A DNA stretch of 64,000 nucleotides from the NCBI RefSeq assembly GCF_001424835.1, contig NZ_LMCQ01000006.1, positions 56,240 through 120,239 of the forward strand, read 5' to 3'. The stretch comes from Variovorax sp. Root318D1. GTDB taxonomy: Bacteria > Pseudomonadota > Gammaproteobacteria > Burkholderiales > Burkholderiaceae_C. The notes beneath the pieces were generated by a model. That model had not been told where the DNA came from. It ran no database searches and was given only the letters and a program-made list of their open reading frames with translations. The first letter of the stretch is position 1, and every line of letters starts with the position of its first letter. A program made the translations under genes and the position numbers. Below are positions 60,028 through 64,000 of the stretch, piece by piece.

Positions 60028-60429
60028 TCAGCTACAGCTTCCGGGAGGCACCCGGATGATCATCTCGGCGTCACCGCCGCTGAGTTTGGTATAGGTGTAG
60101 ACGTACTCGACAGAGATCTTGTTATCAATCATCTTCTTGTAGGTGGTGTTGCAGACCTGCTTTACGGCAATGGCTTGGTATACGTCCTTGTTCGCTGCCT
60201 CGATCGGTGCGTCGGGGGACATGGTGTAGCTCACGCGGTACAGATCCTTGCCCAGATCTACCTTCGTCAAAGTCGTGAACCGATCTACCTTCTGGGGGAG
60301 CGCTAGGTTGATCGCTCTGACCTGATCCTCAATGTCTTTCATTGCCGCCATCCTCTGCTTTCGCAGCATGACGGTTTCAAAAATCTTAGGCACGCCTGCC
60401 AAGACAACAAGCACGATCACAATTTTCAT
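60028..60429 (-). CDS. Hypothetical membrane-anchored small protein
   Basis: A 133-residue protein with one N-terminal membrane helix (MKIVIVLVVLAGVPKIFE) and a periplasmic or cytoplasmic tail rich in Lys, Tyr and Thr. The tail has Cys in VCNTTYKK and at PGSCS. The start at 60429 places the helix first; a longer frame from 60498 adds 23 polar residues. No family is recognised. Confidence 0.55.
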   Translation of the reverse strand: MKIVIVLVVLAGVPKIFETVMLRKQRMAAMKDIEDQVRAINLALPQKVDRFTTLTKVDLGKDLYRVSYTMSPDAPIEAANKDVYQAIAVKQVCNTTYKKMIDNKISVEYVYTYTKLSGGDAEMIIRVPPGSCS

Positions 60430-60497
60430 CCATCTGCTCAAAGTACTCTCCCTCGATTGAGGGCGTGATCGTACCTTCGTGAATCCCGCCTGGTTCA

Positions 60498-60779
60498 TTA
60501 CGCCTCTTCAAAAAGCCCCGTCGCTAGGCGGAGCCCTTCGCCGTGACAGCTGAAGTGATGGTCAAAGATGCCCAGCCGAACCTCGCCGGTTTCCTTATCT
60601 ATGCCGACGGCGCCAACGCGAGGTGTTTTCGACAGTCATCAGGAGGTCTACGGGAAGGTCGGGTTGTGGCCGCTACGCGCCTCCGGCGATGTGGGCCAAA
60701 GGCCGAGGTTGCCATCGCCGAGACGCATATTGCAACACGTCATCCGACGGACACGACACCGCCCCGCATCGTAAGCATT
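60498..60779 (-). pseudogene. Remnant of a decayed gene (minus strand)
   Basis: Minus-strand translation just before a TAA at 60498-60500 gives a coherent protein end (GIDKETGEVRLGIFDHHFS, then CHGEGLRLATGLFEEA). It is cut by a TGA at 60636-60638. A similar protein-like stretch (RLGDGNLGLWPTSPEARSG) continues upstream in another frame. Together they look like the C-terminal part of a gene broken by a frameshift and stops. The family is not recognised, and chance cannot be fully excluded. Confidence 0.35.
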
Positions 60780-61160
60780 TCAGTTCAGCAGCCATCTTTT
60801 CTGGGGAAGGCATCTGCCAGCGTCTCCGAGCTTCAGCTGCCCCGATGTCTCGAACTCGCACACAACTGGAGCTTTGTCAGGCTCTTGGATATTGACGGAT
60901 CTCACTTCACCATCCTCCACTCGAACGCGAGCGAATAGCTGGCCGGTGGAAAACCAAACACTCCTACATCCAGAGTACTGGGGTGAAACCGTGCTTGGAT
61001 ATATCAGGAGGGTCACACCATGAGTTTCTTGGACCTGAGCGCTGCTTGGTGGTGCACTCAACTCGCAGCTTTTTCTCCCGCCGTTGGAACTGGTGCACGC
61101 AATTGTCAACAGCGCACCACAAGCCGCCATCAATGTTCTAAGGAACATCTCTCTCCTCAT
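60780..61160 (-). CDS. Hypothetical small lipoprotein
   Basis: A 126-residue protein with a signal peptide (MRREMFLRTLMAACGALL) ending TIAC, a fair lipobox. The mature part has Cys pairs and a WFSTGQLFARVRVEDGEVRSV strand pattern, possibly a small beta barrel. The start may be 61160 or 61148; an AGGAGAG lies between them. The family is not recognised. Its stop lies next to the decayed gene. Confidence 0.55.
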   Translation of the reverse strand: MRREMFLRTLMAACGALLTIACTSSNGGRKSCELSAPPSSAQVQETHGVTLLIYPSTVSPQYSGCRSVWFSTGQLFARVRVEDGEVRSVNIQEPDKAPVVCEFETSGQLKLGDAGRCLPQKRWLLN

Positions 61161-61485
61161 CTGTTTTTTTAACGCACTCGTCCACGACACCAGGTCCCGC
61201 TACGTCTGCTATCTGACGACTTGAGCGCCACCAGCGAGCGTCCGGTACTGGCCGAGTGCGGCCGTCGATCGCATTCTGCCGGGTCTGCGGACCGCGCCGG
61301 TGGCAAGCCCAGCGCGCGTGCAGCGCGGCTGGTGGCACCGCCATGCGACGAGCAAGACACCCAAGATGCGCAGGCGGTCGACCGAAGGGCAGTTTGCTAT
61401 CCGTCGACGACGGCCTGGTGGCCGGCCTCGGCAGCAGCCAGTCCCAAGCTCAATGAAAAAATTCCATTGCCAATGGAACGCGACA
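61161..61485. other. Gap between hypothetical lipoprotein and iorB
   Basis: 325 bp without a supported gene. The only clear element is the minus-strand terminator at its end (61456-61478). The promoter of the small lipoprotein gene must lie in the 61170-61300 part; no strong -10/-35 pair was identified. Confidence 0.4.
61456..61478 (-). terminator. Intrinsic terminator of the iorAB operon
   Basis: On the minus strand, TTCCATTG G CAATGGAA forms a 6-7 bp stem with a 3-5 nt loop, followed directly by six T residues (plus-strand A run 61456-61461). It begins 8 bp after the iorB stop. The symmetric sequence and T run fit a rho-independent terminator. Confidence 0.7.
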
Positions 61486-63744
61486 TCAGGCCTGCAGATT
61501 GAAAGGCAGCTGCCTCACCGGCTTGGCGGTGAGCTGCGCAACGGCGTTTGCAAAGGCCGGCGCCAGTGGCGGCAGGCCCGGCTCGCCGATGCCCTTCGGC
61601 GGGTCCGCACTGGGCACGACGTGCACGGCGAACTCGGGCATGTCGGTGATGCGCGCCACGCTGAAGTCACCGAAGTTGCTCTGCTGAACGACGCCGTCCT
61701 TCAGCGTGATGGCGCCGCCAGGAAGGCACATCGACAGCCCCATGACCGCGGCACCCTGCACCTGCGCTTCCACGCTGCGCGGGTTGACCGCCAGGTTGCA
61801 GTGCACGCCGGCGGTCGCCCGGTGCAGCACAGGCTGGCCGTCCTTGACCGAGGCTTCGACCACGTAGGCCACCACGGATTCGAAGGACTCGTGCACGGCC
61901 ACGCCCCAGGCACGGCCCTGAGCCAGCTGCTTCTTGCCATAGCCACTCTTGTCGACCGCCAATTGCAGCGCGGCGCTGTGGCGCGGATGCTTGTCGCCGA
62001 AGAGCTGCATGCGGTAGGCCACCGGGTCCTGTTTGGTGCTGCGCGCGATCTCGTCGAGCAAGGTCTCCATCACGAAAGCAGTGTGCGTGGAACCCACGCT
62101 GCGCCACCACAGCACCGGCACATTGACCTTCGGATGGTGCACCGTCAGGCGCATCGGAATCGGGTACGGCTCGCGCATGCCTTCGGCGGCCGTCGCGTCG
62201 ATGCCATCCTTGACCTGGAACGACTCGAACACCGTACCCGTGAGGATGGACTGGCCCACGATGACGTGGTCCCACGCCAGCACCTTGCCGCGCTCGTCGA
62301 AGCCGATGTGCGCGCGGTGCAGGTGCATGGGGCGGTAGTAGCCGCCCTTGACGTCGTCCTCGCGGCTCCACAGCAGGCGCACCGGCACGTTCAGGCCGGC
62401 GGCGCGCGCGGCCTTGGCGATCTCGCAGGCCTCGACCACGTAGTCGCTCGAACCCACGAAGCGCCGGCCGAAACCGCCGCCCGCCATCTGCACATGCACG
62501 CTCACTTGCTCGGGCTTGAGGCCCAGCACGCGCGCTGCCGCTGCCGCATCCAGCCCCGCGGACTGTGTGCCAACCCACAGTTCGGCGCGGTCGCCGGACA
62601 GCTTGACCGTGCAGTTCAGCGGCTCCATCTGTGCATGGGCGAGGTAGGGGAACAGGAACTCGGCTTCGAGCTGATGAGGTGCCTTGGCCAGCGGCGCCAT
62701 GTCGGCGTCGAACTTGCGCGGACCCGGCTTCGAGGCCAGTTCGCGGTACTGCGCCAGCTGCTTGTCGCTGTCGACCTTCTCGACGGCGGCCGTGTCCCAT
62801 TGCAGCTTCAGCGCATCGCGCCCGAGCTTGGCGGGCCAGTAGCCGTCGGCCACCACGGCCACGCCTTCGGCGCCGCGGTCCAGCGGCACGCGCAGCACGG
62901 CTTTCACGCCCTTCACGGCACGCGCGGCGGCGTCGTCGACCGACTTCAGGTGCGCGCCGAACACCGGTGGGTGCGCGACCACGGCCGTGAGCTGGCCCGG
63001 ATGCTTGACGTCGATGCCGAAGTCTTGGCGCCCGCTGCTTTTTGCGCGCGCATCGAGCCGCGTGGTCGGGCGGCCGATGATCTTGAAATCCTTCGGGTCT
63101 TTCAGCACGACCTTCTCGGGCACAGGCAGTGCCATCGCCGCTTCGGCCAGTTCGCCATAGCCCAGCTTGCGTCCGCCCGGGCCCAGCACCGTGCCGGCCT
63201 GCGTGCGCAGCGTGGCCACGTCGACCTTCCATCGCGCCGCAGCCGCAGACAGCAGCATGGCCCGCGCGCGCGCGCCAAGCTCGCGGTATTGCGTGAAGCT
63301 GTTCTTGATCGAGTTGGAGCCGCCCGTAAGGTGCATGCCGAAGACGGGGTCGTGGTAGGCCGCGTCGTTGGTGCCGCTCTTGCTGCGCACCAGGCTCCAG
63401 TCGGCATCGAGCTCTTCGGCCAGGATCATCGGCAGGCCCGTCTGCACCCCTTGGCCGAATTCCAGCCGGTTGTGCGTCACGGTGACTTCGCCGTTGGCAG
63501 CGATCTGCACGAAGGCGAGCGGCTGCTGCGTGGGCTTGAGTGCGCCGGCCGGCTTTGCCGCGCCATCGGCTTGTGCCATGGCCAGGTGCGGAAACGCGCC
63601 GATCGCCAGGCCGCCGACGCCGGCCAGCTTCAGGAAGCTGCGGCGCGGCAGCGCGGCGGCTGCGGCTTCGTCGGGTTGGCTTGAGGCCAAAAGGCGCTGC
63701 AGCGTGCGCGGCAGTTCGCTGGGGTCGATGTGGGTGGGCAACAT
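61486..63744 (-). CDS. iorB: Aldehyde/isoquinoline-type molybdopterin hydroxylase, large subunit
   Basis: A 752-residue large subunit of the xanthine oxidase family, isoquinoline 1-oxidoreductase beta type. A Tat signal ([18 protein letters not shown], residues about 34-51) directs export, as in IorB. Molybdopterin-binding regions ([30 protein letters not shown] and [13 protein letters not shown] with the catalytic Glu) are present. It works with the 2Fe-2S subunit encoded just upstream and an electron acceptor to hydroxylate N-heterocycles or aldehydes. ATG 63744 follows the small subunit stop by 13 bp. Confidence 0.94.
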   Translation of the reverse strand: MLPTHIDPSELPRTLQRLLASSQPDEAAAAALPRRSFLKLAGVGGLAIGAFPHLAMAQADGAAKPAGALKPTQQPLAFVQIAANGEVTVTHNRLEFGQGVQTGLPMILAEELDADWSLVRSKSGTNDAAYHDPVFGMHLTGGSNSIKNSFTQYRELGARARAMLLSAAAARWKVDVATLRTQAGTVLGPGGRKLGYGELAEAAMALPVPEKVVLKDPKDFKIIGRPTTRLDARAKSSGRQDFGIDVKHPGQLTAVVAHPPVFGAHLKSVDDAAARAVKGVKAVLRVPLDRGAEGVAVVADGYWPAKLGRDALKLQWDTAAVEKVDSDKQLAQYRELASKPGPRKFDADMAPLAKAPHQLEAEFLFPYLAHAQMEPLNCTVKLSGDRAELWVGTQSAGLDAAAAARVLGLKPEQVSVHVQMAGGGFGRRFVGSSDYVVEACEIAKAARAAGLNVPVRLLWSREDDVKGGYYRPMHLHRAHIGFDERGKVLAWDHVIVGQSILTGTVFESFQVKDGIDATAAEGMREPYPIPMRLTVHHPKVNVPVLWWRSVGSTHTAFVMETLLDEIARSTKQDPVAYRMQLFGDKHPRHSAALQLAVDKSGYGKKQLAQGRAWGVAVHESFESVVAYVVEASVKDGQPVLHRATAGVHCNLAVNPRSVEAQVQGAAVMGLSMCLPGGAITLKDGVVQQSNFGDFSVARITDMPEFAVHVVPSADPPKGIGEPGLPPLAPAFANAVAQLTAKPVRQLPFNLQA

Positions 63745-63757
63745 GGTGGGTGCTCTT

Positions 63758-64000
63758 TCAGGCGAGGGCTCGGGCGGCATCGGCCACCGCGGCGCGAATG
63801 CGTGCATAGGTACCGCAGCGGCAGATGTTGCCGGCCATGGCGCCATCGATCTCGGCGGCGGTGGGTTGCTTGCCCTTGGGCTGCGACTTGAGAAATGCCG
63901 TGGCGCTCATGATCTGGCCGCTCTGGCAGTAGCCGCACTGGGCCACGTCATGCTTGACCCATGCGGCGTGCACTGCGGCACCGACCGGGTCGCTGCCATC
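63758..64000 (-). CDS. iorA: (2Fe-2S)-binding small subunit of the molybdenum hydroxylase (5' end outside window)
   Basis: The C-terminal 80 residues of the small iron-sulfur subunit, starting beyond the window. The second cluster motif is intact: [10 protein letters not shown] and [16 protein letters not shown], binding a 2Fe-2S centre near the molybdenum. It transfers electrons from the large subunit. The gene order small-large is the same as in iorAB operons. Confidence 0.93.
   Translation of the reverse strand, partial: DGSDPVGAAVHAAWVKHDVAQCGYCQSGQIMSATAFLKSQPKGKQPTAAEIDGAMAGNICRCGTYARIRAAVADAARALA

Noticed and set aside
59755..60306. A 183-codon open frame on the plus strand overlapping the small membrane protein gene.
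   Set aside because: The opposing frame has an N-terminal membrane helix, a better start and a coherent protein; the plus-strand translation has no features.
60543..60938. A 131-codon open frame on the plus strand.
   Set aside because: It lies opposite the lipoprotein gene and the decayed gene, has no start signal, and its translation is not protein-like at the C-terminus.

Overview
The window looks like a chromosomal segment of a high-GC betaproteobacterium of the Comamonadaceae, most likely Variovorax or a close relative. This is inferred from about two-thirds GC, dense short operons with ATGA start/stop overlaps, and the many transport and catabolic operons of a soil or rhizosphere generalist (LivHM-type ABC transporters, a Bug/TctC binding protein, MmgE/PrpD, IorAB). 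No rRNA, tRNA, CRISPR array, transposase or integrase was seen.

Layout. 1-2958 is the end of a LivH-LivM-binding protein ABC operon. 3126-6168 holds a small membrane protein, an RlmN-like radical SAM protein, an alpha/beta hydrolase and panD. 6562-15399 is the most unusual part: a thiazole/oxazole-modified microcin (TOMM) RiPP cluster. Its five genes are a Ser/Thr kinase-cyclase-ATPase fusion, a 266-aa precursor made of two tandem homologous halves, a TcmP/LCM-type methyltransferase, a YcaO cyclodehydratase with its partner domain fused, and an FHA-domain protein. Directly downstream (15537-17651) are four co-oriented genes: a RhiA-like protein, a phage-tail-collar-domain protein, a lipoprotein and a small protein.

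17678-20515 holds dodecin, a DKNYY lipoprotein, an AraC regulator and a B3/B4-domain protein. 20564-26829 is an IclR-controlled acid or acyl-CoA catabolic operon (Bug receptor, enoyl-CoA hydratase family, ADP-forming acyl-CoA synthetase, MmgE/PrpD) with a perfect operator palindrome. 26835-33640 is a LysR regulator divergent from pirin, a YcaC-like hydrolase, XapX, a Tat-exported amidohydrolase with a Cys-rich tail, DoxX and an MFS-monooxygenase fusion.

33673-42073 is an amide/nitrile-type operon. A sigma-70 promoter precedes a hairpin-rich leader ending in an intrinsic terminator, followed by nitrilase, an ABC transporter with a fused LivM-LivG subunit, asparaginase, AmiC and AmiR. The AmiR-like ANTAR protein is the obvious candidate antiterminator for that leader.

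42326-46619 has an AraC regulator, a GST, a Crp/Fnr regulator and a secreted tannase/feruloyl esterase. 46644-53098 is a TetR-controlled RND efflux system with two matching 24-bp operators. 53161-61160 is a looser stretch, apparently lower in GC, of an SDR, a carboxylesterase, a serine hydrolase, small secreted proteins and a decayed gene. 61486-64000 is an iorAB-type molybdenum hydroxylase with its own terminator.
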